A DNA stretch of 52,539 bases from Legionella santicrucis (lineage in GTDB: Bacteria > Pseudomonadota > Gammaproteobacteria > Legionellales > Legionellaceae). Position 1 is the first letter of the stretch. Every line of letters begins with the position of its first letter. Below are positions 1 through 11,497 of this stretch, one piece after another. The notes beneath the pieces are model-generated. The model saw nothing but the letters and a program-made list of their open reading frames with translations. It ran no database searches and had not been told where the DNA came from. The stretch lies in the NCBI RefSeq assembly GCF_001468135.1, contig NZ_LNYU01000009.1, forward strand, positions 71,295 to 123,833, read 5' to 3'. Made by a program: the position numbers and the translations under genes.

Positions 1-1326
<1,326 letters not shown>

Positions 1327-1427
1327 TATAATCTGAGTTACTTCAGAGTGTACTTAATATAAGATATAATATGACTCTCTTTATTTACCTGAGTGACGCG
1401 CTCCAATGCGTGGTACTCAAAACAGTT

Positions 1428-1545
1428 TTCCTGGCGACCATAGCGGTTTGGAACCACCTGATTCCATCTCGAACTCAGAAGTGAAACGAACATGCGCCAA
1501 TGATAGTGTGAGGTTTCCTCATGTGAAAGTAGGTCATCGCCAGGG
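1428..1545 (+). rRNA. rrf: 5S ribosomal RNA
   Basis: The closing helix is visible as CCTGGCGA (1430-1437) pairing with TCGCCAGG (1537-1544). The conserved CGAACTCAGAAGTGAAAC loop B/C sequence lies inside. Size (about 118 nt) and position just downstream of 23S fit the usual 16S-23S-5S order. Ends are accurate to one or two bases. Confidence 0.96.
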
Positions 1546-1555
1546 CTTTTTTCTT

Positions 1556-1583
1556 AAAGCGGCTTCTTAGCCGCTTTTTTTTT
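1556..1583 (+). terminator. rrn operon terminator
   Basis: A perfect 8-bp stem, AAAGCGGC / GCCGCTTT, with a 6-base loop is followed by an unbroken T tract. It lies 10 bases after 5S rRNA, so it ends the rRNA operon. Confidence 0.93.
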
Positions 1584-1691
1584 GATACGTCAATAACGTA
1601 TTTTCAAATCGCTTTAAGCTCTTACAGTTACTCTTAATTGATTTTTATTGAACTTTAGTTTAAGGTAAATTTATTTAAATCAGGTCGTGCC

Positions 1692-3608
1692 ATGTTAGTC
1701 CAGCGCATTTTGGATTTTATTAGGAGTATTGAAGAGGCAGATGAGCCTATTTTATGTGATGTATCACTATGTGATCATCTGTCAGTATATTTTTCCAACA
1801 AATCATCAGACGATAATTTAAATAATGAAGACATTTACTTTCTACTTGATTGTTATAAAAAACGCTGGGATTTAATTATTGATAGTGACAATGATTATAC
1901 ACTTAATCCTTCTAGTGTGAACCAGCGTTGGATTGATTTGGCTCGAGAACTTGAGCCTATAGCTAAACGGAATTATTTAAAAATATTAATACCTACTGTA
2001 ATTAATGAGATAGATTTAAATGACTTTTCACTACTGACTGAAACAGTGAACTTATTTAATTTTTATCTTGGTTATGGAGGTCATACTTTATATAGAAAAT
2101 TAAGTTTTTGTAGGCATTTGGAGCGTTGGCAGTTTGCTTTATCAACATATAGAAATGCTACAGACCGAACGTTGAGTGTGGTTACAATAGAAGAGTTAGC
2201 TCGTTTAAGGTCATGTAAACAAACAACAAAAAAAGTGACAATTGATACTGAAGTTTTTGATAATTTTTGGGATTTAATGAGAAAAAAGGTCTTCATTCAC
2301 TTGAGAGATAATGGACAAATTCCAATAGGATTATTACCGCATTTATTAGAGTTAGTTGAACGGTATTATTTTTTAAAATCGAATGGGCTCGATTTTTCTA
2401 TATTTAAAAATGATGTTAAAAATTTTTTTCATCGTGTGTATGCTTATGAGTTAGCAGATGTGAATTCTTTCTATGGGGCAAAAATCGCATATAAGGAAGA
2501 AGAACAATATTTATTGGATGCATTTATCGATCTTCATACGGCGACTAATTTTTCTGAGATAGAGTTAACCATTCAAGCACTAAGTAAGTGGTTGTTTCAT
2601 TTTGATCCAGAACTAAAGGCCTCAAGTAAAGAGTTGGAAAGTGTTTACGACGAATTATCGAGACATGAGATACAAACAGTTGTAACCAATAGCAGCCAAT
2701 CCAGAGATTTAGAAAATTGTTGTAGTTTGTTAGTTTCTCTATTAACGACAAAATTTAAGATTTCTACCTCGTTCACAAAAAAATCTTACAGTTTATGGGA
2801 TAAATCAAACGAGATACTTCCTGAATTAGGGGATATTTTTACTATTTTACTGCCTTTGGTTATTGAAAACCGACCTGATTCGTTAGCAGAAGCTTATAGA
2901 GATATTATTAAGGACATTATTGCTCCTGTAAGTGCCGATAAAAGTTGGTATACTTGGGCGACTCGCTCTGAAGAAACGATTAAATGGTTAGATCTTGTTA
3001 AGAACCATAGACTCAATGAAATTGGCGTTTATTGGTTTGAACCAGAATTATTATTTTCTGCATTACTTTTATTCAATACAAATCACCAATCTTTGAAAGC
3101 ACGTATTAATCTCTTTTTAGATGATATCATTCAAACCTATGCTCAGGATCAAAATGATTTAATGAAGCAGTTTCGAATCAATATTTTATTTAATGAATTC
3201 CTCATGGGACTAAGTGATCATCATCAAGTTAATTTATTGAGATTAATAAAACTTTGTAACCTTAAGACTGCCAAATCCAATTTTCTCAATAACTGTGCTT
3301 CATATATTGAAAATCGCTTGTCCCAATTAAGTCAAATTCCAACAGAGACTCGAACAGTGCATTTTTTTTCTCAACTGTATCAGCTAGATAGTGCTAAATT
3401 ATTTAAATTGCCAGAAGAAAAGAAAGATGTAAGCTCCATAATAACGGAATATAAAACTCAATTGCTCACTCTTAACCTTGAACCAAAAATATCAGAGAAA
3501 ATAGGCAAATATTTGCTTAAAATTGGACAGCCTATTTTGACTGTAGAGCAAAAGGAAATGGCCAAAAGTGGCAATCGACCTATGGATTATATGGGTCAAT
3601 ATACTTAG
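1692..3608 (+). CDS. Hypothetical protein, 638 aa, helical, function unknown
   Basis: I do not recognise this protein. It is a soluble-looking 638-aa chain rich in Leu, Ile, Asn, Lys and Asp, with no signal peptide, no clear membrane segment and no catalytic motif I can name; the pattern suggests an all-helical repeat or scaffold fold. The start is ATG 1692, after an AT-rich stretch with a weak ribosome binding site. It stands alone between the rrn terminator and the minus-strand effector-like gene. A small palindrome, ATACGT-CAATA-ACGTAT, lies at 1585-1601 upstream. The C-terminus lacks the Glu-rich block common in Dot/Icm substrates, so effector status is open. The ORF is long and unbroken, so it is very likely a real gene. 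Confidence 0.8.
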   Translation: MLVQRILDFIRSIEEADEPILCDVSLCDHLSVYFSNKSSDDNLNNEDIYFLLDCYKKRWDLIIDSDNDYTLNPSSVNQRWIDLARELEPIAKRNYLKILIPTVINEIDLNDFSLLTETVNLFNFYLGYGGHTLYRKLSFCRHLERWQFALSTYRNATDRTLSVVTIEELARLRSCKQTTKKVTIDTEVFDNFWDLMRKKVFIHLRDNGQIPIGLLPHLLELVERYYFLKSNGLDFSIFKNDVKNFFHRVYAYELADVNSFYGAKIAYKEEEQYLLDAFIDLHTATNFSEIELTIQALSKWLFHFDPELKASSKELESVYDELSRHEIQTVVTNSSQSRDLENCCSLLVSLLTTKFKISTSFTKKSYSLWDKSNEILPELGDIFTILLPLVIENRPDSLAEAYRDIIKDIIAPVSADKSWYTWATRSEETIKWLDLVKNHRLNEIGVYWFEPELLFSALLLFNTNHQSLKARINLFLDDIIQTYAQDQNDLMKQFRINILFNEFLMGLSDHHQVNLLRLIKLCNLKTAKSNFLNNCASYIENRLSQLSQIPTETRTVHFFSQLYQLDSAKLFKLPEEKKDVSSIITEYKTQLLTLNLEPKISEKIGKYLLKIGQPILTVEQKEMAKSGNRPMDYMGQYT

Positions 3609-3826
3609 AAGAACTTCGTTGCCTAAAGAATCAACTTAAAAGATCCTCTTTTTTCATAGAAGATTCAATTGTCTTGTTGCAGTATAACTAAAAGTAGGAA
3701 GATTTGAGCCAGGGTATTTAGGTCTTAATTTAAGTTTTGGTCGTAACTCAAGAATTGAAAGGTTTTAGCTAAGTACTCCTTCTTTTTTATGGACTCATTT
3801 AAATGAATAACAAACGGTCTTTTTCA

Positions 3827-5563
3827 TCAGAATCCCGACCGAACTTCATTTTTAGACTCTATTTCATCAATCCCCTTTTCTTTTTCGCTATAGAGCTCCT
3901 TCTCACGGCGAACGTCTTGTATCTCACTTTTCAAATCCTTCGCTTCATCAAGTTGAATATTACTGTTCACTTTAAGAGGTGGGGGAGCTATACCCACATT
4001 TATTTTTGGATCAATTTGTGCCGATAGATTATTTTGACTAAGCCTGCTTAAAGTACTCTCTATCTGAATAAGTGCTTCGAATGATTTTGATCGGCCTATC
4101 GCATTATTTTCCCCGAATTGTTGTTGTAACTCTTTTTTGATCTCACGGGTTTTCTCTAAAGCACCACTAATATCGGAATTACTTAAGTGTAAAACAGTAG
4201 AATAAAGATTTTCAATATGTTCAATTTTATTCATTCCAACTGTATTTATTCTTTTCTGGTGTAAAACTCTATCCTTATAATTGTTAATAAAATCAAGTAT
4301 ATTTTTTGAAGCCTTAGTGACTGGATCGTTTGGGTCATTTTCAACAAGATAATCAATGCGCTTTCTGATTATATACTGTTCTAAATCACCTTTAAAAGGT
4401 GGCTCATGTTTATTTTCTCTTATCCATTCAACCTTCCCATGGATTGGTTGGAGATCTTGATTTTTTGATAATGCATCGAAGATCTCATTAATATCATATC
4501 CTGCAGCTGCCAATTCATTGATGTAAAGCTGTGTTTTCATGAGATTACTTATTTTTAAGGCATTGTCACGATTAGTGATTACAAATGATTGAATCCTGGA
4601 AAAGACCTCGTCAATTTGGCCATCAATTGTCTGCTTATTATCAAGTGGTGTATCCGAAATATTCTTAGCGATTGCTGCAAGAGAGTTACGGACGTGAATA
4701 ATCCCTTTTTTATCACTATTATTTAACATGCTCGTGATTAATGCATTGAACTCTTTTTTCGCTCCTGTAATCCCTTCAGTAATTTTATCATCAGAAATAT
4801 TTCCAACGACATTTAATGCTCCTGCTATTTCCGGAGAAAACACGAAGCCAGGATAATCACGCCATAATTTTGACGGATCTCCCTTTTTGATTCCTGCAAT
4901 TTTCTCGCGATTTATAAAATCTTTGATTGGATTGTTAGCATTTAATACACCACCACCCAAAACGGCGGGTGCATGTAACAAATCATTAAAAGCATGTCCA
5001 AAATCAATTCTTGCAACAGTGTTTTCTCCATTACGAGTGATAACCATCATATTTCCCGGATTGACATCATGGTCACCTAAGATAGCCGATATACAAATCG
5101 CTAAAGCAAGACTTGATTTGAGTGGAGAGATTGATTCGGATTCCATTCCCACTGTTCCTTGTTGGATTTGGTTTCCACTTACAAATTTAGCATGTGATGC
5201 GATCCTGGCCCCCTGTTCCTCTGCGAACTGATCAAGGGTACGCACTCCTCCTACATCTCCTTCTAAATACTTAGAAGCAATTAATGCCTTTTGATTATAT
5301 GAATCATATACGAGCGAAACCGCTGGTATTGCATCGGGAGCAATGTCTTTTAGCAGGGCTCTACCGACGAATGATGCAATAACTTCTCCAAAATTTTCCC
5401 TATCAGTTCTATGCGCTTTCACCTGTCTTACTAATGTATTGTCAAGTATGGACGGTTTTAATTGGTAATTTTTACCATCAACTCTTCCTTTTACCCGAAC
5501 ACTTCCTGTTACCCCGCCTGTACTTGTTGAGGAAGCTAAATTAAAACTAGTAATTTTTTTCAT
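3827..5563 (-). CDS. Putative Dot/Icm effector with kinase-like core, 578 aa
   Basis: The N-terminal 200 residues carry a kinase-like pattern: a Gly/Ser-rich strand pair (about 12-30), Lys36 in YQLKPS, Glu60 in a following helix, a hinge-like ALIASKYLEG (93-102), GDHDVNPGNMMV (163-174) and ARIDFGHAF (184-192). HDxNxGN plus IDFGxxF resembles the catalytic and metal-binding loops of PI3/PI4-kinase-like and HipA/actin-fragmin-type kinases, which several Legionella effectors share. Residues 200-530 look helical or coiled and are unassigned. The last 30 residues are Glu/Lys-rich (EKELYSEKEKGIDEIESKNE) and end in a hydrophobic residue, resembling the E-block translocation signal. No membrane segment is visible. 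The gene is monocistronic with no strong Shine-Dalgarno. Substrate and translocation are inference. Confidence 0.75.
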   Translation of the reverse strand: MKKITSFNLASSTSTGGVTGSVRVKGRVDGKNYQLKPSILDNTLVRQVKAHRTDRENFGEVIASFVGRALLKDIAPDAIPAVSLVYDSYNQKALIASKYLEGDVGGVRTLDQFAEEQGARIASHAKFVSGNQIQQGTVGMESESISPLKSSLALAICISAILGDHDVNPGNMMVITRNGENTVARIDFGHAFNDLLHAPAVLGGGVLNANNPIKDFINREKIAGIKKGDPSKLWRDYPGFVFSPEIAGALNVVGNISDDKITEGITGAKKEFNALITSMLNNSDKKGIIHVRNSLAAIAKNISDTPLDNKQTIDGQIDEVFSRIQSFVITNRDNALKISNLMKTQLYINELAAAGYDINEIFDALSKNQDLQPIHGKVEWIRENKHEPPFKGDLEQYIIRKRIDYLVENDPNDPVTKASKNILDFINNYKDRVLHQKRINTVGMNKIEHIENLYSTVLHLSNSDISGALEKTREIKKELQQQFGENNAIGRSKSFEALIQIESTLSRLSQNNLSAQIDPKINVGIAPPPLKVNSNIQLDEAKDLKSEIQDVRREKELYSEKEKGIDEIESKNEVRSGF

Positions 5564-5851
5564 AATGTTACAAAAAAAAATGATGTTCTTTTAGTATAGA
5601 CTTTAAAGTTAGCTCTATGGACAAACAAAGCATATTTTTCATGATTTTAGTAATAAGCGGAAGTGTGGTTGTAATGTAATGGGTTCCAATGTAATGAACT
5701 CTCATCTACTGAGTTGGCATTTATTGGTAACCAGCTTAGTATTCAACTTAAAAGAGCTCAAGTTTTGATGGGTTTGCTGAATTGTTCATTTTTTAGGATT
5801 ACTTCACCAGGAAAATGATGTCATTTAAATGCCATAGGTCGTATTTTAATA

Positions 5852-6823
5852 TTATCTGACTGAATCGTATTGAGCACAAAGCTTCATGAAGTTTTCATAC
5901 CGGTTAGTAGATATTAAACCTTTAGTTACCGCATGAATGATGGCGCAATGAGGCGTGTCTTTATGAGTACAATTGCGAAATTTACATTGCGACAAATAAG
6001 GCCTGAATTCAACATACCCACGTGCAATTTCTGCTATGTCGATATGCCATAAGCTAAATTCTCTTACTCCTGGTGAATCAATCAGTGCTCCGCCGCTAGG
6101 TAAATGATAATAGCGAGAGTTGCTGGTAGTATGCTGACCTAATTCTGAAATTTCGGAAAGTTCTTTGGTGGCAATATTATGTTCATGAGGCAAAATACTG
6201 GCAATGAGCGACGATTTGCCTACACCCGACTGACCTACAAAAACACTAACTTGATGATTAAGTACTTGTTGTAATTGTTCTAATCCGGTTGTAGAGTGCT
6301 GATTCATTAACAAAATTGGATAATTTAAATTTTCATAATGTTTGAAGAGCTGCTCTTTTAGTGATTCACAGGGTAAATCAGTTTTATTTAATAAAATAAC
6401 CGCGCGCAGTTGTAGTGTTTCTGCTATGACTAAATAACTATCGAGTAAAGGCCAAGATATTTCTGGTTTTGGAGCAATAACGATAACTAGTTGCGTAATA
6501 TTAGCAGCGACAGGTTTTTTTATCTCAGAATTAGTTGGTTTTGCTAAAAGGCTATTGCGTGGATAAATGCTGACAACTACGCCTTGATTTTTACCTTCAA
6601 TTTGCCAAATAACTCTATCTCCGGCAACTAAGGTTTCCAGATTTGGTCTGATGGAGCAACGTATGTGATTCCCTTGATTATCTTCTACTTCAACATGTTT
6701 ACTAAACCGAGTAATCACTAAACCTTCTATAAGAGCATTATCATTTTGTTTATGCTGATGATAATCTCGTTGTATTTTTTCAATTCGTGTCGATTGTTGT
6801 TTACTAATACGTCTTTTACTCAT
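5852..6823 (-). CDS. rsgA: Small ribosomal subunit biogenesis GTPase RsgA
   Basis: RsgA is a circularly permuted GTPase that checks late 30S subunit assembly. Order seen: an N-terminal OB-fold region (about 35-85), G4 NKTD (146-149), G1 GQSGVGKSS (197-205), G3 DSPG (249-252), and a zinc knuckle with Cys280, Cys285, His287 and Cys293. The G4-before-G1 order is the family hallmark. Its 323 aa are slightly shorter than E. coli RsgA. It is divergent from cca across a 154-base gap. The basic N-terminus (KRRISKQQ) fits rRNA contact. Confidence 0.95.
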   Translation of the reverse strand: MSKRRISKQQSTRIEKIQRDYHQHKQNDNALIEGLVITRFSKHVEVEDNQGNHIRCSIRPNLETLVAGDRVIWQIEGKNQGVVVSIYPRNSLLAKPTNSEIKKPVAANITQLVIVIAPKPEISWPLLDSYLVIAETLQLRAVILLNKTDLPCESLKEQLFKHYENLNYPILLMNQHSTTGLEQLQQVLNHQVSVFVGQSGVGKSSLIASILPHEHNIATKELSEISELGQHTTSNSRYYHLPSGGALIDSPGVREFSLWHIDIAEIARGYVEFRPYLSQCKFRNCTHKDTPHCAIIHAVTKGLISTNRYENFMKLCAQYDSVR

Positions 6824-6977
6824 AGTTCGGATCTATAATATAATATACTTCCTGATTTTGAAGATAAGATCAGGGCTAATGTAAGAACTCAACTATAACC
6901 GTTTGTACTAAATTAAACGTCGGTGTCTGAGCTGTTACGGCTAAATAAACATACAGTATGAAGGTAAATTTAATTTA

Positions 6978-8210
6978 ATGAAAGTATACTTAGTTGGTGG
7001 TGCTGTTCGTGATCAATTATTGAATCTGCCTGTAAAAGAACGTGATTGGGTTGTAGTAGGGGCCAGTCCTGATGAGTTATTGCAAAAGAAATTCAGGCAA
7101 GTTGGACGTGATTTTCCTGTTTTTTTACATCCAGAAACAAATGAGGAATATGCTTTAGCACGTACAGAACGAAAATCAGCACCGGGTTATTATGGTTTTT
7201 CTTGTGATTTTAGTAAACAGGTTACTTTAGAAGAAGATTTAGCACGACGTGATTTAACGATTAATGCAATCGCTATGGATAAGCAAGGTCAACTCATTGA
7301 TCCTTATAATGGACAACTGGATTTAAAAAGTAGGGTATTGCGTCACGTTTCCCCTGCTTTTGTTGAAGATCCTGTACGTGTATTACGCGTCGCTCGTTTT
7401 GCAGCACGCTTTCATTATTTAGGTTTTAAATTGGCTGACGAAACACGGTCTCTAATGTATACCATGGTTAAAAGAGGGGAATTAGCTCATTTGGTTGCAG
7501 AACGTGTTTGGCAAGAATGGCAACAAAGTCTAGAAGAAAAAAATCCAGAGCAATTTATTTGGACATTGAGATCATGTGGCGCATTGCCTGTTATTTTGCC
7601 TGAAATTGAAACGTTATTTGGGGTGCCTAACCCTTATCGTTATCACCATGAAGTGGATAGTGGCGTTCATAGTTTATTTGTTTTGCAAGCAGCAGTAGCT
7701 TTAACAAATGATCCCATTGTCCGTTTTGCAGCTTTGGTCCATGATTTAGGCAAAGCTTTATCACCGATGGACAATTGGCCTAGCCATCATGGCCATGAAG
7801 AACGAGGGGTAGCTATAATTCAGTCTTTATGTACTCGTTTGCGAATCCCAAATGATTATCGCAATTTAGCAGTTATGGTCTCGCGGTTTCATCTCAATAT
7901 TCATCGTTTATTCGAATTGCAAGCAGTGACTATCGTGAAGGTTTTAGAGCAGAGTGATGCATTTCGTCGTTCATCGCTTTTTTATAATATGTTAATTGCG
8001 TGCCAAGCTGATGCAGAAGGCTGTGGCAAAATTGTCGATTATCGCCAAAGTAAATTATGGAGTTATTTGTTAATAGAGTGTGCTAAAGTAAATACTAAAG
8101 CAATAGTAGCAGAGGGTTATGAGGGAGAAACAATTAAACAAGTTCTTCATCAAAGGCGTGTAGCATGTGTTGAATTGATATTAAATTCTTGGAAAGCAAA
8201 TGAAAAATAA
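6978..8210 (+). CDS. cca: CCA-adding tRNA nucleotidyltransferase, multifunctional
   Basis: This enzyme adds or repairs the 3' CCA of tRNAs from CTP and ATP without a template. The class II nucleotidyltransferase core is visible: GGAVRD (7-12), the metal-binding ERDWVVVG region, [11 protein letters not shown] and the downstream [15 protein letters not shown] block. A C-terminal HD phosphohydrolase domain with HDLGKA follows, as in the multifunctional gammaproteobacterial form; 410 aa fits. It heads a tight operon: its stop lies inside orn (11-base overlap), and queH and a cation transporter follow with ATGA overlaps. Confidence 0.96.
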   Translation: MKVYLVGGAVRDQLLNLPVKERDWVVVGASPDELLQKKFRQVGRDFPVFLHPETNEEYALARTERKSAPGYYGFSCDFSKQVTLEEDLARRDLTINAIAMDKQGQLIDPYNGQLDLKSRVLRHVSPAFVEDPVRVLRVARFAARFHYLGFKLADETRSLMYTMVKRGELAHLVAERVWQEWQQSLEEKNPEQFIWTLRSCGALPVILPEIETLFGVPNPYRYHHEVDSGVHSLFVLQAAVALTNDPIVRFAALVHDLGKALSPMDNWPSHHGHEERGVAIIQSLCTRLRIPNDYRNLAVMVSRFHLNIHRLFELQAVTIVKVLEQSDAFRRSSLFYNMLIACQADAEGCGKIVDYRQSKLWSYLLIECAKVNTKAIVAEGYEGETIKQVLHQRRVACVELILNSWKANEK

Positions 8211-8757
8211 TCAAAACTTAATTTGGATAGATTTAGAAATGACAGGGCTTAACCCTGAGCAGGATAGAATTATTGAGTTGGCTACTGTTGTAACAGATCC
8301 TCATTTAAATATTATTGCTGAAGGACCTGTTTTTGCCATATCTCAGCCTAAAGTTTTGCTCGATGGCATGGACTCTTGGAATACAAAGCAGCATGGTCAA
8401 TCAGGTTTAGTCAAGCGTGTTCTTGAAAGTGATATTAATGAGGCAAAAGCAGAAAAACTCACTATTGAATTTTTAAAACAGCATTTGGATAAAGGTAAAT
8501 CACCTATGTGTGGTAACAGCATATGCCAAGACAGGCGATTTCTCTATAAATATATGCCTGATTTGGCCTCTTTTTTTCATTATCGGAATTTGGATGTCAG
8601 TACTCTTAAGGAGCTTGCGATACGTTGGCGGCCTGAATTATTAAATGGAGTTGTTAAAGAATCAAAACATCTCGCATTAGATGACATTAAAGATTCTATT
8701 GCAGAATTAGTTTATTATCGTAAACATTTTATAAATTTGCTGGATATAACAAAATGA
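8200..8757 (+). CDS. orn: Oligoribonuclease
   Basis: A DEDDh-family 3'-5' exoribonuclease that degrades 2-5-nt RNAs and the linear products of c-di-GMP breakdown. The N-terminus shows the exonuclease I motif WIDLEMTGL (9-17), with further acidic residues in [10 protein letters not shown] and the C-terminal [11 protein letters not shown] block carrying the His/Asp pair. 185 aa matches the family. It starts within the last codons of cca and overlaps queH by ATGA, so expression is probably translationally coupled. Confidence 0.96.
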   Translation: MKNNQNLIWIDLEMTGLNPEQDRIIELATVVTDPHLNIIAEGPVFAISQPKVLLDGMDSWNTKQHGQSGLVKRVLESDINEAKAEKLTIEFLKQHLDKGKSPMCGNSICQDRRFLYKYMPDLASFFHYRNLDVSTLKELAIRWRPELLNGVVKESKHLALDDIKDSIAELVYYRKHFINLLDITK

Positions 8758-9419
8758 TACAAAGAGAGCGATTGGAATTACCGAAGAAAGCAGATAAATT
8801 ATTGCTGCATTCATGTTGTGCGCCTTGTTCTGGTGAGGTAATGGAGGCATTAATTGCTTCAGAGATTGATTTTACTCTATTTTTTTATAACCCTAATATT
8901 CATCCTGTGCAAGAATACGAAATTAGAAAAAATGAAAATATTAATTTTGCAAAAAAACATAATATTCCTTTTATAGATGCAGATTATGACAAGGACAATT
9001 GGTTCGCTCGTGCTAAAGGCTTGGAATGGGAGCCTGAGCGAGGTAAGCGTTGTACTATGTGTTTCGATATGCGTTTTGAACGCACAGCCTTATATGCTTA
9101 CGAACATGGTTTTCCTGTGATTAGCAGTTCTTTAGGAATTTCACGTTGGAAAGATATGAATCAAATTAATGACTGTGGCGTAAGAGCTGCCAGTAAATAT
9201 CCTAATTTAGAGTATTGGACTTACAATTGGCGAAAAAACGGTGGTTCAGAGCGCATGTATGAAATTGCTAAGCGTGAAGAATTTTATAAACAAGAGTACT
9301 GTGGTTGTGTTTATTCTTTACGTGATACCAATGCATGGCGTAAACAAAAGGAACGGAACAGAATTAAAATTGGCGTTAATTATTATTCTGAAAGTTTAAA
9401 TAATGAAGGTACATCATGA
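8754..9419 (+). CDS. queH: Epoxyqueuosine reductase QueH
   Basis: QueH (former DUF208) carries out the last step of queuosine synthesis in tRNA, reducing epoxyqueuosine, and replaces QueG in many bacteria. Seen are [15 protein letters not shown] with Cys21, Cys22 and Cys25, the conserved [19 protein letters not shown] block, [15 protein letters not shown], and a C-terminal [10 protein letters not shown] motif; the cysteines fit the Fe-S/metal site of the family. 221 aa is typical. It is the third gene of the cca operon. The same window encodes Tgt, an earlier step of this pathway, about 9 kb downstream. Confidence 0.94.
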   Translation: MIQRERLELPKKADKLLLHSCCAPCSGEVMEALIASEIDFTLFFYNPNIHPVQEYEIRKNENINFAKKHNIPFIDADYDKDNWFARAKGLEWEPERGKRCTMCFDMRFERTALYAYEHGFPVISSSLGISRWKDMNQINDCGVRAASKYPNLEYWTYNWRKNGGSERMYEIAKREEFYKQEYCGCVYSLRDTNAWRKQKERNRIKIGVNYYSESLNNEGTS

Positions 9420-10357
9420 GCATACACTCCCATGGTGAATCGCATCACCACCATCATCATCACCATGGGAATGATAAAGATGTAGTAACCTATAATAAAG
9501 CTTTTATTATTTCCATCATTGCCAATGGTTTGTTTGTTGTGTTGCAAATTGCGTTTGCCTATTTAGCTAACTCAACCAGTTTGCTTGCAGATGCTTTTCA
9601 TAATTTAGGTGATGTATTAGGTTTGATGTTAGCATGGATTGCCACTGTTCTGATGAAGCGTGCACCAACCATGAAAGCAACTTATGGTTTAAAAAAGACG
9701 TCGATACTTTCTGCTTTGGCAAACGGAATTTTGTTGGTTTTTACATGCGGCATTATCGCTACAGAAGCAGTATATAAGTTATTTTCTCCAACAGAAGTTC
9801 AAGCGGTATCGGTGATGATCGTTGCTGCTGTTGGTATTGTGATTAATGCGACTACTGCATTATTATTTATACGTGGTTCCTCAGATTTAAATATTAGAGG
9901 TGCTTATCTTCATTTGCTTTATGATGCTTTGGTTTCAGTAGGTGTTGTCGTTTCTGCTGCATTACTCTATTGGACTGATTGGCTTTGGATAGATCCTGTA
10001 GTTGGTTTACTCATCGCAATTGTTATACTTAAAGGAACTTGGTCTTTATTTACAAGTAGTTTCAGATTAATTATTGATGGTGTTCCAGAGCATATTTCTT
10101 GGACAGCGGTAAGTGAATTTTTGTTAAATAAGCCTGGGGTGAAGGACTTTCATGATCTACACATATGGGCGCTTAGCACCCAGGAAAATGCGATGTCTGT
10201 TCATTTATATGTGCCAGATGAACCGCTTCCAGATTCATTAAGAGCTGAGTGGGTTGAACAATTGCGTCACCAGTTTAATATTCAACATGTGACTATTCAG
10301 GTAGAGCGCACTGCAACAGACTGTAATGATGCATGCCATCATCCCGGTTTTTTATAA
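9416..10357 (+). CDS. Cation diffusion facilitator (zinc efflux) transporter
   Basis: A CDF-family inner-membrane antiporter, ZitB/CzcD-like, predicted to export Zn2+ or similar divalent metals. It has about six membrane segments in the first 210 residues. Metal-site motifs are [13 protein letters not shown] in TM2 and [13 protein letters not shown] in TM5, followed by a C-terminal cytoplasmic domain (about 215-313) with [11 protein letters not shown]. The N-terminus is strongly His-rich (HSHGES followed by eight His), suggesting a metal-sensing or binding tail. It overlaps queH by ATGA and ends the cca operon. Substrate choice is inferred from family and His content. Confidence 0.92.
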   Translation: MSIHSHGESHHHHHHHHGNDKDVVTYNKAFIISIIANGLFVVLQIAFAYLANSTSLLADAFHNLGDVLGLMLAWIATVLMKRAPTMKATYGLKKTSILSALANGILLVFTCGIIATEAVYKLFSPTEVQAVSVMIVAAVGIVINATTALLFIRGSSDLNIRGAYLHLLYDALVSVGVVVSAALLYWTDWLWIDPVVGLLIAIVILKGTWSLFTSSFRLIIDGVPEHISWTAVSEFLLNKPGVKDFHDLHIWALSTQENAMSVHLYVPDEPLPDSLRAEWVEQLRHQFNIQHVTIQVERTATDCNDACHHPGFL

Positions 10358-10437
10358 TGTGATCATTATTGACTGGAACGATGTTTTCGAGGCTCTCATT
10401 GTGGCGATTGTGTTTGGATTAAATGTAGGATGGTTAC

Positions 10438-11208
10438 CTAGCCAATTATATGATACCCACTATCTATATAAATAACATCACCAGTGATATTTTTCGCATA
10501 GTTACTAGCAAGAAAAGCTACCATTGCGCCGACATCATCGATATCGATCAGTGATTTAAGCGGTGATTTCTCTTTTGTATGCTGGATTAAATGATCAAAC
10601 TTTTCAAGCCCTGAAGCTGCGCGTGTTTTGAGAGGTCCTGGAGAAAGTGCAATGACTCGAATTTGATCTGGGCCTAGTTCTACGGCCATGTAGCGTACAG
10701 AAGCTTCTAACGCCGCCTTAACTGGCCCCATGAGATTATAATTTTCAACTACTTTTTCAGCCCCATAGAATGACATGGCGAATAATGAGCCACCATTTTT
10801 CATGAGTGGTTTAGCGAGATTGGCCATGCGAATAAACGAGTGGCAAGAAATATCCATAGCCATGAGAAATCCTTCTTTAGAGCACTCATACACAGGTCTT
10901 TGCAAATCCTGTTTTGGTGCATAAGCAATTGAATGGATGACTATATCAATTTGTCCCCATTTTTTGTCGATTTCTAAAAATAAATTGTCTAAATCATGAT
11001 CTTTGGTGACATCACATTCACAATAAATAGATGGTTTAAGATCGCTTACAATTTTATCTACGAATGGCTTAGCTTTTTCATTTAAATAAGTGATCGCGAG
11101 CTCAGCTCCGACCCTTTTCAATGCGCGCGCACAACCGAAAGCAATGGAGCTGTCATTGGCAATCCCAATGATTAAAGCTTTTTTTCCTGCAAGTAATGTA
11201 CTATCCAT
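10438..11208 (-). CDS. fabI: Enoyl-[acyl-carrier-protein] reductase (NADH)
   Basis: FabI reduces trans-2-enoyl-ACP in the final step of each fatty acid elongation cycle. It is an atypical short-chain dehydrogenase: N-terminal GIANDSSIAFGCARAL cofactor loop and the FabI-type Tyr-x6-Lys active site in FYGAEKVVENYNLMGPVKA, followed by the substrate-binding SPGPLKTRAASG loop. 256 aa is close to E. coli FabI (262). Start ATG 11208 has AAGGAATT upstream. It stands alone; the next gene, hemY, is 289 bases upstream on the same strand. Confidence 0.96.
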   Translation of the reverse strand: MDSTLLAGKKALIIGIANDSSIAFGCARALKRVGAELAITYLNEKAKPFVDKIVSDLKPSIYCECDVTKDHDLDNLFLEIDKKWGQIDIVIHSIAYAPKQDLQRPVYECSKEGFLMAMDISCHSFIRMANLAKPLMKNGGSLFAMSFYGAEKVVENYNLMGPVKAALEASVRYMAVELGPDQIRVIALSPGPLKTRAASGLEKFDHLIQHTKEKSPLKSLIDIDDVGAMVAFLASNYAKNITGDVIYIDSGYHIIG

Positions 11209-11338
11209 TATTCATAATTCCTTAATCTTGTCTTAGTATAGAGTATTAAACAGAAATTACTGGGGATATTCTTAATTATTGTTCCTTCGTTACATGCTGC
11301 AATTTTGGTTCCAGGTTTGATGATTTAGCCTCGCTTCG

Positions 11339-11383
11339 TACTCAAAATGGTTTATTGCTTTCTCAGAGTGCCCATTTTGAGTA
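11339..11383. repeat. 12-bp perfect inverted repeat between hemY and fabI
   Basis: TACTCAAAATGG (11339-11350) pairs with CCATTTTGAGTA (11372-11383) across a 21-base loop. There is no T tract on either side, so it is not a standard terminator. It sits in a 289-base non-coding gap. Confidence 0.7.
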
Positions 11384-11497
11384 TAAATGCCTCCGCAGTG
11401 CGAATGGTTCGAGATGGAGACTGGATCTAAAATAGATTCTTTATCATGTCTAACGGCTGTTTAAAAGAGAGGATAAGCCATCTTATTACCTAAATAA

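Noticed and set aside
3803..4027. Plus-strand 74-aa ORF at the end of the effector-like gene
   Set aside because: It overlaps the Glu/Lys-rich tail codons in reverse and has no start signal.
4887..5231. Plus-strand 114-aa ORF within the effector-like gene
   Set aside because: It is a shadow of the minus-strand coding frame, which has recognisable motifs there.
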